DNA of 10,472 nt from Desulfurobacterium sp. (GTDB taxonomy: Bacteria; Aquificota; Aquificia; Desulfurobacteriales; Desulfurobacteriaceae): NCBI GenBank assembly GCA_026988135.1, contig JALSLT010000077.1, positions 1-10,472 on the forward strand, written 5' to 3'. Of this stretch, positions 1-7,337 are shown piece after piece. Under the pieces are notes generated by a model. That model saw only the letters and a program-made list of their open reading frames with translations. It did no database searches and was not told where the DNA came from. Every line of letters begins with the position of its first letter. Position 1 is the first letter of the stretch. The position numbers were made by a program, and so were the translations under genes.

Positions 1-968
1 TGTCCCGGAGTAGGAGTATCTAAACTCGGATGTAATTTTACAAAAACTACGCCATTTTTCAATAGCTCAATACGCTTTACGGAAGCGGTTTTTCCACGAT
101 ACCGTATCTGGACAGACACCGAACACCAATCTATTTCTCCGTAAGGAACGTGCCAGACAATATCTTTTATATAAAAACTATCCTTTAAAAGGTCTTCCTT
201 AGGACCAACTATAATAATTTTCTTATCGGGAATTATAGCAGTAACATAAAGGGGATATTTGTAGGAAATACCCAATCCTTTCCGTTGTCCTACCGTATAT
301 TTAAAATAAGATGAAAACTCCCCGACTTTTGTTCCGTCATTTAACAGAAAATTCCCTTTTTCCGGTTTTAAATACTTCTCTAAAAATGAATTTATATCTT
401 CATCTATAAAACAAATATCCTGACTTTCAGACTTGAAAGAGTAACCGAGAGAAGAGGCTCTATCAATCACATCGCTTTTAAAAAATTTCCCTAAAGGAAG
501 AATAAGTTTCTCCATGATTTTGTTGGAAATTAGAGACAAGAAGTAAGATTGTTCTTTCCCTTTTTCGATACCCCTATGAATAAGTCTTTTTCCATAAAGT
601 TGAGAAAATCCAATAGTTACATAGTGCCCGGTTGCTATAAACGGAATATCTAACTTCTCGGAAAATTGAAGTAATTTATCTAACTTCATCTCTCTGTTAC
701 AGAGTGCACACGGATTGGGGGTTAATCCCTTCTTGTAATAGTTGATAAACTGCTTTACAACTTTCTCTAAAAACAAATCCCTATAATCTATAACCGTAAG
801 CTCTAAGCCAAGCTTTTGGGCAAATATTTCCGCTTTTTTAATATTCTCTTTTCCTGAAAATCGGAAAAGAATTGGATGCACTTCATAGCCTTGTTCTTTC
901 AAAAGATAAGAGGCATAGAAACTATCCACTCCACCACTAAAACCGACAAGAACATGTTTAGCTGTCAA
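1..968 (-). CDS. mnmA: tRNA-specific 2-thiouridylase MnmA, 3' end cut off by window edge
   Basis: MnmA thiolates C2 of the wobble uridine U34 in tRNAs for Lys, Glu and Gln, using ATP to adenylate the base. 322 codons are visible and no stop is reached; by alignment with remembered E. coli MnmA roughly 30 residues are missing. The start is TTG at 968, with GGAGGAG four bases upstream. Visible motifs: PP-loop SGGVDS (residues 11-16), TPNPCALCNRE (83-93), ATGHY, EQSYFL, SQDICFI with Cys186, and YTVGQRKGLGI. Cys90 and Cys186 match the two E. coli active-site cysteines (102 and 199). Position 87 is Cys where E. coli has Asp99, giving CxxC...C. The segment after the PP-loop is shorter than in E. 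coli, lacking the NWEEDD-like insert. It follows the helicase on the same strand by 69 bases, so co-transcription is likely. The family call is firm. Confidence 0.95.
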   Translation of the reverse strand, partial: MTAKHVLVGFSGGVDSFYASYLLKEQGYEVHPILFRFSGKENIKKAEIFAQKLGLELTVIDYRDLFLEKVVKQFINYYKKGLTPNPCALCNREMKLDKLLQFSEKLDIPFIATGHYVTIGFSQLYGKRLIHRGIEKGKEQSYFLSLISNKIMEKLILPLGKFFKSDVIDRASSLGYSFKSESQDICFIDEDINSFLEKYLKPEKGNFLLNDGTKVGEFSSYFKYTVGQRKGLGISYKYPLYVTAIIPDKKIIIVGPKEDLLKDSFYIKDIVWHVPYGEIDWCSVSVQIRYRGKTASVKRIELLKNGVVFVKLHPSLDTPTPG

Positions 969-972
969 TTAT

Positions 973-979
973 CTCCTCC
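973..979 (-). promoter_or_regulatory. Ribosome binding site fixing the TTG start of mnmA
   Basis: The minus strand reads GGAGGAG, then ATAA, then TTG at 968. No ATG or GTG in this frame lies between the site and the conserved PP-loop, so this site supports the unusual TTG start. Confidence 0.75.
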
Positions 980-1037
980 GTAACTACAAGGGATATATTT
1001 TATAAAGGTAATATAGAGTTGAATACGTCTTTCTATA

Positions 1038-3206
1038 TCAACCAAAAACCACAAACTTTCCTTCTTCCTCAACATAATTTATAAAACGCTCATATACGGA
1101 AAATGTCGAAAGAGTACCGCTATTTCCAATTGTTATAAGTTTTCTCTTAGGCCTTGTGATCGCAACATTAAGTCTTCTTATATCTTTAAGAAATCCTAAC
1201 TCTCCGGTATCGTTCGACCTGACAAACGAGATAATTATTACTTCCTTTTCTCTACCCTGGAATCCATCTACAGAGTTAACTTCGACTTTTATATCTTTTT
1301 CGGAAAAAAGCTCTTTAATCAATTTAACCTGATTGGAATAAGGGGTAATGACTCCTATATGTTTTCTATCAAGTCCCATTTTTATCAATGCTGAAGCAAA
1401 CTTTACACATAGGACAGCTTCTTCATAATTCTCGTAAGATGTACTTCCTGATGGTTTAAACTCAAAAGCGTTAACTTGAGATGTATCAACAAAAACAACA
1501 GGCTGAAACGACTCAAGAATATCCATGTAATTCTCAGGAGGTGGAGAAAGCTCAAAATCACAAATAGTATGGTTTATAACACTTTCATCAGCAATAAGTT
1601 TCCTTTCGTAAAACTCTGAGGATGGAAAGCTCATAATTTTCTCATTCATTCTGTATTGAACGGTTAACATTGACGAAAAGTTTTTATAGGCTTGTATCAA
1701 TCTTTCAAATAGCGTTTTTTCAAGCTCTTTAGAATCTTTACTTGTTACTGTTGGTGGAAGTTGCTTATGATCACCGGCGATAAAAAACCTTTTTGCTCTC
1801 ATTATAGGTATTAACGTTGACGGCTCAACCTGCTGACTTCCTTCATCAATAACTGCAACATCAAACTCAAATCCTTCAAGAAATTCCGATTTTACCATTG
1901 AATTTGTTGATATAACAATATCAGCCTCTGCAATAATCTCATTAAAAAGATGTTTTTCCATATCTTTTAGAGAGTTTATTCTTATATCTATCTCATAGTT
2001 TGCCAGAAGCCAATTTGCCATCGATTTAATTTTCTTGGCAGGTGTTCCCCTGAACGACTTCCCTTTCTTGCCAAGATGTATTATCTCCTCATCTCTCATT
2101 CCCCTTCTCAAAGATGGAATAGGTTTCAAAAACTGCTCTCTCTTTTCTATAAGTTCTCTAACTTTTTTCCATCCTTTCTTTATAATTCCGCTTTTCTCGT
2201 GCTTTTCAAAAAGTGCAAATATCGAAAACTCTTCCAGCTCTTCAAGAACTCTTGCAGGATGACCTATCCTCACAAGATTTAGGTCTTTATTTTTTGAAAG
2301 ATTTAGAAGCAAATTATCCGCTGCTATATTGGAATCTGCAGTTGCAAGCACTCTATTTTTTCTCTTAACAAGCTGAAGTATAAGCTCCGTAACCGTACTT
2401 GTTTTACCTGTTCCTGGAGGACCATGAATAAGGTAAAAATCTTGAGAACCAAGACTTCTCGAAACAGCTGTTTTCTGTGAAATATTAAGCCTTTTATCAA
2501 AAAGTTCAAAAGATTCTTCCTTACAGGATAGAGGGGCTTTTAATCCGAGAATAATGTTTCTAATCTCTCTCTTTCTACCGGCAGTATGCCTTACTTCTTC
2601 AAGATTCTCTTCCATCCTTTTGAACGTTATATCATTAACATATAGATCAAGGCGTACTCCTTTTTTAAAAATCCATTGAGGAGGTTTATTGTCAAAGGCT
2701 ACAAGCACCGTTTTCTCAGTAATTTTTAACACCGTAGCAAGAAGATCGCTTTTTAAGGGATTTCCCCTGCTAACAAGAACAATATCTCCCGCACCTATCT
2801 CAGTCTCTATCGGTTTATCTCTCCAAAATCTTACAAGTTGCATATGAAATTTTATTCCGGATTTAGAACCTTTAAGATCAAGAATGGCACGACCCAGGAG
2901 CTCCCTTTCTCTACCGGAAAGTCTCTTTATCTCTTTCTCCTGAAACTCCATCTCTGCAAGTCGCTCGACATCTATTAAATATTTGAACTTCTCAACATAC
3001 TCATGAACCGTTTTTATTTCTATCTCGGTTTCTCTGTCCGGCACAAGGTGTTCGTACACTTTGCATAGTGACTCATCCTTCAAATAAACAAGGGCATCTG
3101 TATTGGCAAAATAAACTCGTCCAATATCATGTTTAGTTAAACCGATTTTCTTTATCTCTTTCCATAAACGCTTCTCCCCGACAACTCCCGAAACAATCAA
3201 CGGCAT
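1038..3206 (-). CDS. IGHMBP2/UPF1-like superfamily 1 helicase
   Basis: A 722-residue ATP-dependent nucleic-acid helicase of the SF1B UPF1/DNA2/IGHMBP2 type, cytosolic; the natural substrate is unknown. Seen in order: an N-terminal region with a beta-barrel-like stretch containing GDIVLVSRGNPLKSD (about 140-154), Walker A GPPGTGKT (262-269), motif Ia TADSNIAADNL (289-299), Walker B/motif II VIDEGSQ (452-458), motif III GDHKQLPP (478-485), motif IV region QYRMNE (517-522), motif V VDGFQGREKEV (646-656) and motif VI LNVAITRPKR (679-688). Motif II has Gly where relatives often have Ala (DEAxQ). A lysine-rich insert (about 330-395) lies between Ia and II. An in-frame TTG at 3212 exists, but AGGAGG sits only two bases from it and eight from the ATG at 3206, so the ATG is preferred. 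It probably leads a two-gene unit with mnmA and is divergent from fliG. Confidence 0.92.
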   Translation of the reverse strand: MPLIVSGVVGEKRLWKEIKKIGLTKHDIGRVYFANTDALVYLKDESLCKVYEHLVPDRETEIEIKTVHEYVEKFKYLIDVERLAEMEFQEKEIKRLSGRERELLGRAILDLKGSKSGIKFHMQLVRFWRDKPIETEIGAGDIVLVSRGNPLKSDLLATVLKITEKTVLVAFDNKPPQWIFKKGVRLDLYVNDITFKRMEENLEEVRHTAGRKREIRNIILGLKAPLSCKEESFELFDKRLNISQKTAVSRSLGSQDFYLIHGPPGTGKTSTVTELILQLVKRKNRVLATADSNIAADNLLLNLSKNKDLNLVRIGHPARVLEELEEFSIFALFEKHEKSGIIKKGWKKVRELIEKREQFLKPIPSLRRGMRDEEIIHLGKKGKSFRGTPAKKIKSMANWLLANYEIDIRINSLKDMEKHLFNEIIAEADIVISTNSMVKSEFLEGFEFDVAVIDEGSQQVEPSTLIPIMRAKRFFIAGDHKQLPPTVTSKDSKELEKTLFERLIQAYKNFSSMLTVQYRMNEKIMSFPSSEFYERKLIADESVINHTICDFELSPPPENYMDILESFQPVVFVDTSQVNAFEFKPSGSTSYENYEEAVLCVKFASALIKMGLDRKHIGVITPYSNQVKLIKELFSEKDIKVEVNSVDGFQGREKEVIIISFVRSNDTGELGFLKDIRRLNVAITRPKRKLITIGNSGTLSTFSVYERFINYVEEEGKFVVFG

Positions 3207-3214
3207 AAACAACC

Positions 3215-3220
3215 CCTCCT
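3215..3220 (-). promoter_or_regulatory. Ribosome binding site of the helicase gene
   Basis: AGGAGG on the minus strand lies eight bases before ATG 3206 and only two before the in-frame TTG 3212. This decides for the ATG. Confidence 0.7.
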
Positions 3221-3254
3221 GCTGGAAATTTTCGAGAAATATTTAACATTAACT

Positions 3255-3282
3255 ATAATACAGAAACTTCTCTTTTTTTCAA
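3255..3282 (-). promoter_or_regulatory. Likely sigma-70-type promoter for helicase-mnmA
   Basis: On the minus strand TTGAAA (3282-3277) and TATTAT (3260-3255) are separated by 16 bases. Each hexamer differs from the housekeeping consensus at one position. Transcription would start about 40 bases before the ATG at 3206. Predicted by eye only. Confidence 0.5.
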
Positions 3283-3306
3283 TTTACAGTAAATAACTGT
3301 TATAAT
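3278..3306 (+). promoter_or_regulatory. Possible promoter for the fliG operon
   Basis: A perfect -10 hexamer TATAAT (3301-3306) lies 40 bases before the fliG ATG. At 17-base spacing the -35 would be TTCAAT (3278-3283), a poor match that overlaps the -35 of the divergent helicase promoter. An 11-base dyad ATAACTGTTAT (3293-3303) overlaps the -10 and could be an operator. I saw no sigma-28 or sigma-54 flagellar promoter consensus here. Confidence 0.4.
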
Positions 3307-3345
3307 AATCCGAAATTGAGCTCGTTTACCAAGAACAGGTGATAT

Positions 3346-4389
3346 ATGGCAGAAACGGAACAAAAACAGGAAATAAAGTCAAGTCAAAGAATAACGGGAA
3401 CTCAAAAAGCCGCCATACTCGTGCTGACTATTCCCGAAGAGGAAGCGGCAGGTGTTCTTAAAAAACTAAAAGAACACGAAATAGAAAAACTTGTAAAAGC
3501 TATGTTTTCCCTTGGAACAGTGAATAAAGATATGGTTAAACTTGTTTTGGAAGAAGCTTATGGAAAATTAACTCAACTTGCCCCGTTAAAGGTTGCTCCG
3601 GATAACCTTAGAAAACTTCTTGAAAAAGCACTTCCACCAGAAAAATATAAAGAACTTCTTGAAAGTACTATGTTTTCAGAAAACAAAAAAATGGTGTTTA
3701 AAGAACTTGAAAAACTCGATGCAAAATTTATAGCCAAACTGATAGAAAAAGAGCACCCTCAAATAATAGCTATTGTCCTATCCCAGCTTAAACCACAAAA
3801 AGCTGCGGAAATCATTCAATATCTTCCGAAACGTCTTGGCGTTACAAATGTAAGAGATGAAGTCATTAAACGTCTCGCAACACTGGAAAAAATATCAACA
3901 AACACATTAAAGCTTGTAACGGAAGCTCTTGAAGAAGAACTAATTACCGTTGGAGCCGGAAAAGAACAAACTCTAAGTGGTATTGATATTGCAGCAGAAG
4001 TTGTTAACGCCCTTCCGAAAGAACTTGCAACAGAGATATTAGAAGACATAAGAAACGAAAACGAAAGCCTCGCAGATTCAATTGAAGAAAAAATGTTTAA
4101 ATTTGAAGATATTCTCAAACTCGATAACAGAGCTGTTATTGAAATACTCAAAGCTGTTGATAAAAACGATCTTATTCTTGCTCTTAAAGGAGCTCCCGAA
4201 GAAATCACCAACAAATTCCTTTCCAACATGTCAAAAAGAGCTGCCCAGATGCTTATGGAAGATATGGAAGCTTTGGGACCTGTCAGAAAATCTGACGTTG
4301 AAAAAGCAAGGAAAAAAATCATCATGGTTGTAAAACAACTTGCAACAGAAGGTAAAATAGATATAGGCGGAAGTGAGGAAATGCTATAA
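3346..4389 (+). CDS. fliG: Flagellar motor switch protein FliG
   Basis: FliG is the rotor protein at the base of the flagellar MS ring. It meets the MotA stator through its C-terminal domain and FliM through its middle domain. The 347 residues are close to the usual 330-340. Seen: N-terminal domain with GTQKAAILVLTIP (18-30), middle domain with the EHPQ motif (136-139, followed by IIAIVLSQLKP), the MFKF hinge matching the family MFxF (250-253), and a C-terminal torque domain with LDNRAVIEILK, ALKGAPEE, SKRAAQMLMEDMEALGPV and a final GGSEEML. The conserved charged residues of the torque helix are present (Asp260, Arg262, Asp272, Lys281). AGGTGA at 3337-3342 precedes the ATG. It is the first gene of the run, followed after 14 bases by fliM. 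Confidence 0.97.
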   Translation: MAETEQKQEIKSSQRITGTQKAAILVLTIPEEEAAGVLKKLKEHEIEKLVKAMFSLGTVNKDMVKLVLEEAYGKLTQLAPLKVAPDNLRKLLEKALPPEKYKELLESTMFSENKKMVFKELEKLDAKFIAKLIEKEHPQIIAIVLSQLKPQKAAEIIQYLPKRLGVTNVRDEVIKRLATLEKISTNTLKLVTEALEEELITVGAGKEQTLSGIDIAAEVVNALPKELATEILEDIRNENESLADSIEEKMFKFEDILKLDNRAVIEILKAVDKNDLILALKGAPEEITNKFLSNMSKRAAQMLMEDMEALGPVRKSDVEKARKKIIMVVKQLATEGKIDIGGSEEML

Positions 4390-4403
4390 GCATTGGAGGT
4401 CCA

Positions 4404-5414
4404 GTGGCTGAAGATTTTTTATCTCAAGATGAAATAGATTCCCTCCTCGGAGAGGATAAAAAAACAGAGGAATTGACCGGGGAACAGGATATAAGACTGT
4501 TTGACTTTTCTGAACTGGAACATATAAAGAAAGGAGATATACCCGGTCTCGAACTCATATTTGAAAGATGGATAAAAATGTTCAGTGAGAGAATAAGGGG
4601 ACTTATACCCAGAATATCTATGGTTAGCAAAGACCGAATATACATTACTAAGTTTGAAAACTTCATGTCAAAGATTCCACTACCATCAAGCTACAGTATC
4701 GTTTCCATGAAACCTTTAAAAGAAAATTTCCTCTTCGTCCTTGATTCAAGATTGGTTTTCGTAATTATAAGTGTTATGTTCGGCGGCCCTGCAAAGCCGT
4801 TTAAAGTTGAAGGGAGAGATTTCACAAGACTTGAAACACGAATAATTAACGATTTCGTTGAAATTGCTCTATCGTCTTTTGAAGATATATGGAAAAGTTT
4901 TTATCCGGTGAACATAAACCTTAAAGCTATAGAACTAAACCCTACACTGGCGAGGATAGTATCCCCTAACGATAAAGTGATAGTCGTTCAATCCAATATA
5001 GATATAGAGGGATATGAAGCTCCATTCTTCTTCTGCTTCCCACAAGACCTGTTTCTTCCTATAAAGGATATGATTTTTTCGGAAACAGGTTTTACCACAA
5101 AAGATCCGATTTGGGACAGGGAGCTTCTTGAAAAATTGAAACGCCTAACCTTAACAACTCATCTTGAACTTGAAAAGAAAAAAGTAAAAGTAAAAGAACT
5201 TATAAACTGGAATGTCGGAGATGAAATTCCTCTTTCGACAAGAAAAGGTGAACCGATACTTTTCTATGTGGAAAACAAACCTAAATTTAAAGCTAAAATG
5301 GGCAAACTCAAAGAAAAATACGCAGCACTTATAATAGATACGCTTTTTGAGAGGAACGAAAATGGCGGACGAAAAACAGAACAATCAGGAAACGAATCAA
5401 AACCAGCAACCTGA
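4404..5414 (+). CDS. fliM: Flagellar motor switch protein FliM
   Basis: FliM forms the C-ring wall and receives phosphorylated CheY, linking chemotaxis to the direction of rotation. The 336-residue frame opens with GTG, with GGAGG four bases upstream. Seen: the N-terminal CheY-binding segment LSQDEIDSLL (6-15), a linker with FDFSELEHIKKGDIPGLE, the CheC-like middle domain (about 45-230) with FGGPAKPFKVEGRDFTRLE (126-144), and a C-terminal SpoA domain (about 245-315) with GDEIPLSTRKGEPILFYVENKP. The GGxG motif that contacts FliG reads GGPA here (127-130). The intact CheY-binding segment implies a chemotaxis-controlled motor. The last 18 codons overlap fliN, and this tail is polar (NGGRKTEQSGNESKPAT) and probably not structured. 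Confidence 0.96.
   Translation: MAEDFLSQDEIDSLLGEDKKTEELTGEQDIRLFDFSELEHIKKGDIPGLELIFERWIKMFSERIRGLIPRISMVSKDRIYITKFENFMSKIPLPSSYSIVSMKPLKENFLFVLDSRLVFVIISVMFGGPAKPFKVEGRDFTRLETRIINDFVEIALSSFEDIWKSFYPVNINLKAIELNPTLARIVSPNDKVIVVQSNIDIEGYEAPFFFCFPQDLFLPIKDMIFSETGFTTKDPIWDRELLEKLKRLTLTTHLELEKKKVKVKELINWNVGDEIPLSTRKGEPILFYVENKPKFKAKMGKLKEKYAALIIDTLFERNENGGRKTEQSGNESKPAT
5352..5355 (+). promoter_or_regulatory. Ribosome binding site for fliN, inside fliM
   Basis: AGGA in the context GAGAGGA lies six bases before the ATG at 5362, within the last 65 bases of fliM. The upstream in-frame TTG (5347) has no comparable site, so the ATG is preferred. Confidence 0.55.
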
Positions 5415-5898
5415 ACCTTCCCAGGAAGAGTTGGCCGCTCAATGGGAACAGGCCATCCAAGAACAGGAAGGAGAAAAAGAAGAAATATCACAGGAAGACG
5501 TTGCAAAAGAATGGGAACAAGCTTTACAGGAACAAAAGCCGGAAGAGAAACAACCAACTCAAGATGTTATGGAAGATTGGTCTAAAGCGCTTGAGGAAGA
5601 GGAAACAGCAAAAGGTGAAAACATCTGCCCTGAGCTTGAAAAAATGGAACTCCTGGCGGATATACCTGTTGAAATATCGGTTGAAATAGGAAACACAGAT
5701 ATGCAATTGGAAGAAATTCTTAACCTTCACCCTAACAGTATTATTGAACTTGACAGACACATTAACGAACCGGTAGATATTAAAATAAACGGGAAATTAG
5801 TTGCAAAAGGTGAACTTTATATAGTTGAAGACCAGTACGGAATAAAAATAACACAGATAGTAACTCCTGAAGAGAGACTTAAACTTATAGACTATTGA
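5362..5898 (+). CDS. fliN: Flagellar motor switch protein FliN with extended N-terminus
   Basis: FliN forms the bottom of the C-ring with FliM and also helps dock the type III export ATPase complex through FliH. The C-terminal SpoA domain (about 95-172) is clear: IPVEISVEIGNTDMQLEEIL, then INEPVDIKINGKLVAKGEL and DQYGIKITQIVTPEERL, close to E. coli FliN. The protein has 178 residues against 137 in E. coli. The excess is a Gln/Glu-rich N-terminus with three tandem copies of a motif like QEDVAKEWEQALQEQ, with Trp at 28, 51 and 73. E. coli FliN has one similar segment (LWADALNEQ). It overlaps the fliM 3' end by 53 bases, so translational coupling is likely. ATG 5362 is chosen over TTG 5347. It is too short to be FliY and has no CheC domain. 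Confidence 0.95.
   Translation: MADEKQNNQETNQNQQPEPSQEELAAQWEQAIQEQEGEKEEISQEDVAKEWEQALQEQKPEEKQPTQDVMEDWSKALEEEETAKGENICPELEKMELLADIPVEISVEIGNTDMQLEEILNLHPNSIIELDRHINEPVDIKINGKLVAKGELYIVEDQYGIKITQIVTPEERLKLIDY
5419..5601 (+). repeat. Three tandem W-motif repeats within fliN
   Basis: Codons 20-80 of fliN encode three imperfect units: QEELAAQWEQAIQEQ, QEDVAKEWEQALQEQ and TQDVMEDWSKALEEE. The tryptophans are 23 and 22 residues apart. Units one and two share bases around AATGGGAACA (5441 and 5510); the third has diverged more. This looks like an old internal duplication kept at the protein level. Confidence 0.8.
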
Positions 5899-5914
5899 AA
5901 CCTGGAGGAAGCAG

Positions 5915-6724
5915 ATGAATCATATTGGTTTCCTTCTCGATTTAGAAGGAACTTTAGTTAAAGATAAATCCTACACTCCTATTCCGGAAGCTTTAAAATT
6001 TACGGAAAAACTTGATAATTTGAAAATTCCATGGATAGTTGCAACAAACAACTCAACAGAAAAACCTTTAGAACTTGTAAAAATACTAAAAGACAAAGGT
6101 TTTAATGTAAACGAAAAGAAAGTACTCTCCCCTTCCGTAATTGCATTGGAAACACTTAAAAGAGAAAAAGTAGAATCTCTCTTTTTTTTAGGAACGGAAA
6201 AGATAAAGGAATTTTTCTTAGAAAACGGCTTTGAAGTAAAAAGCAGTTATAACGTTGATGCCGTAGTTGTAGGAAGAGATAAAACCGTTGATTTCAAAAA
6301 ATTGAAAACAGCAACTTCCGCTATTGCTTTAAATAACGCTAAACTTTTCGCATATCATATGAATCGAATTATACTTGACAGAGACGGCACAGTAAGCCCA
6401 AGTGTCGGAGCAATTGCACACTGTTTATCCTATGCAGCTAATCGCACCGTAACGTTTTTCGGAAAACCATCCAAACTGTACTTTGAAAAGGCATTCAAAC
6501 TTCTTGGGATAGAAAACCCTAAAAGAGTTTACATGATAAGCGACGACCCGTTTTCCGACCTTGCCGGAGGGAAAAAAACAATCGGTTTTAAAACAATATT
6601 CGTTCTTTCTGGAAAATACAAGACAACGGATATACTACAATCCATAGATAAAAACCTAAGACCGGACTTTATTTTCAATCACATCGGAGAATGTGGAAAA
6701 CTGATAGAGACTCAGAATGATTAA
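5915..6724 (+). CDS. HAD-superfamily phosphatase, NagD-like (class IIA)
   Basis: Probably a cytosolic phosphatase for a small phosphorylated metabolite; the substrate cannot be read from the sequence. The 269 residues are typical of the NagD/p-nitrophenylphosphatase class. Motif I is LLDLEGTL, with Asp9 as nucleophile and Glu11 where most members have Asp. Motif II is ATNNST (43-48), motif III Lys184 in GKPSKLYFEKAF, and motif IV ISDDPFSDLAGG with Asp210, Asp211 and Asp215. The cap domain lies between motifs II and III, with VGRDKTVDFKKL as in NagD relatives. GGAGGA five bases before the ATG is a strong ribosome site, and the gene follows fliN by 16 bases. The last eight bases overlap the exporter gene. 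The class is secure; the Glu11 change leaves activity open. Confidence 0.85.
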   Translation: MNHIGFLLDLEGTLVKDKSYTPIPEALKFTEKLDNLKIPWIVATNNSTEKPLELVKILKDKGFNVNEKKVLSPSVIALETLKREKVESLFFLGTEKIKEFFLENGFEVKSSYNVDAVVVGRDKTVDFKKLKTATSAIALNNAKLFAYHMNRIILDRDGTVSPSVGAIAHCLSYAANRTVTFFGKPSKLYFEKAFKLLGIENPKRVYMISDDPFSDLAGGKKTIGFKTIFVLSGKYKTTDILQSIDKNLRPDFIFNHIGECGKLIETQND

Positions 6725-7334
6725 AACCGCCATCTCCCTTTTCATAATTTGGATACTCCTTCTTTTGACTCCCGGGCCCGATTTCGTTCTTATATTAAGA
6801 AACACAATAAATAAAGGTCTAAAAGAGGGGATTTTAACAAATATAGGTATCTCTTTAGGGTTAACAATCCACACAACGGCAGCAATTTTAGGAATAGTAG
6901 TACTCTCGGAAAACCCGACTCTTTTCAACACCGTGAAAATTATCGGAGCTATTTATCTTATATATATAGGGACTTCCGGATTTCTAAACATGAAAAAAAG
7001 CACTTTGAACCTTGAAGCAAAAGATTCAAAAAGTTCAAACAGCATTAGAGAAGGTTTCTTTTGCAATATCCTAAATCCAAAACTTCCTCTCATACTTTTA
7101 GGAGTCTTTACCCAACTGATACCACTAAACACACCGCTTTGGATAAAATTCTTATACGGATTGGAAATCATTGTTGCAAGTTTTTTAATGTGGAATTTAG
7201 TAGCATTGCTTTTTGGAAACAGAAAAGTCCTCCCACAACTTAAAAGATTCCAAAAAGAGATAGTAATTCTTGCAAATACAGTTCTCGTTTTCTTAGGGAG
7301 TTACGAAATATTAACATTCTTACAGAGGAGATAA
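6717..7334 (+). CDS. LysE/RhtB-family amino-acid exporter
   Basis: An inner-membrane protein of the LysE/RhtB family, which exports amino acids or related metabolites by proton exchange; the substrate is not predictable here. The 205 residues match the family. Visible are the signature TPGPDFVLILRNTINKGLKEGI (start of the protein, residues 18-39), IGAIYLIYIGTSGFL (76-90) and the fourth-helix FCNILNPKLPLILLG (115-129). About six hydrophobic segments can be traced: 4-27, 42-63, 71-91, 113-134, 142-167 and 181-203. The ATG lies inside the end of the phosphatase gene in the ATGATTAA overlap region, with no strong ribosome site of its own, so it probably depends on translational coupling. The alcohol dehydrogenase starts three bases after its stop. 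Confidence 0.88.
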   Translation: MIKTAISLFIIWILLLLTPGPDFVLILRNTINKGLKEGILTNIGISLGLTIHTTAAILGIVVLSENPTLFNTVKIIGAIYLIYIGTSGFLNMKKSTLNLEAKDSKSSNSIREGFFCNILNPKLPLILLGVFTQLIPLNTPLWIKFLYGLEIIVASFLMWNLVALLFGNRKVLPQLKRFQKEIVILANTVLVFLGSYEILTFLQRR

Positions 7335-7337
7335 ATC

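Noticed and set aside
969..1037. A separate promoter for mnmA (TTGATA at 1041-1036 on the minus strand)
   Set aside because: No -10 of fair quality lies at 16-18 bases; co-transcription with the helicase is simpler.
3283..3306. TTTACA and TATAAT as a fliG promoter pair
   Set aside because: The spacer is only 12 bases, too short for a sigma-70-type promoter; the -10 alone was kept with a weaker -35.
3816..4325. A 169-codon open frame on the minus strand
   Set aside because: It lies wholly within fliG, is Ser/Leu-rich with no recognisable domain, and has the composition expected of the antisense of a Lys/Glu/Ala-rich gene.
5264..5557. A 97-codon minus-strand frame across the fliM-fliN junction
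   Set aside because: It is antisense to two well-supported genes; the Pro/Phe/Leu-rich peptide mirrors the Gln/Glu-rich fliN repeats.
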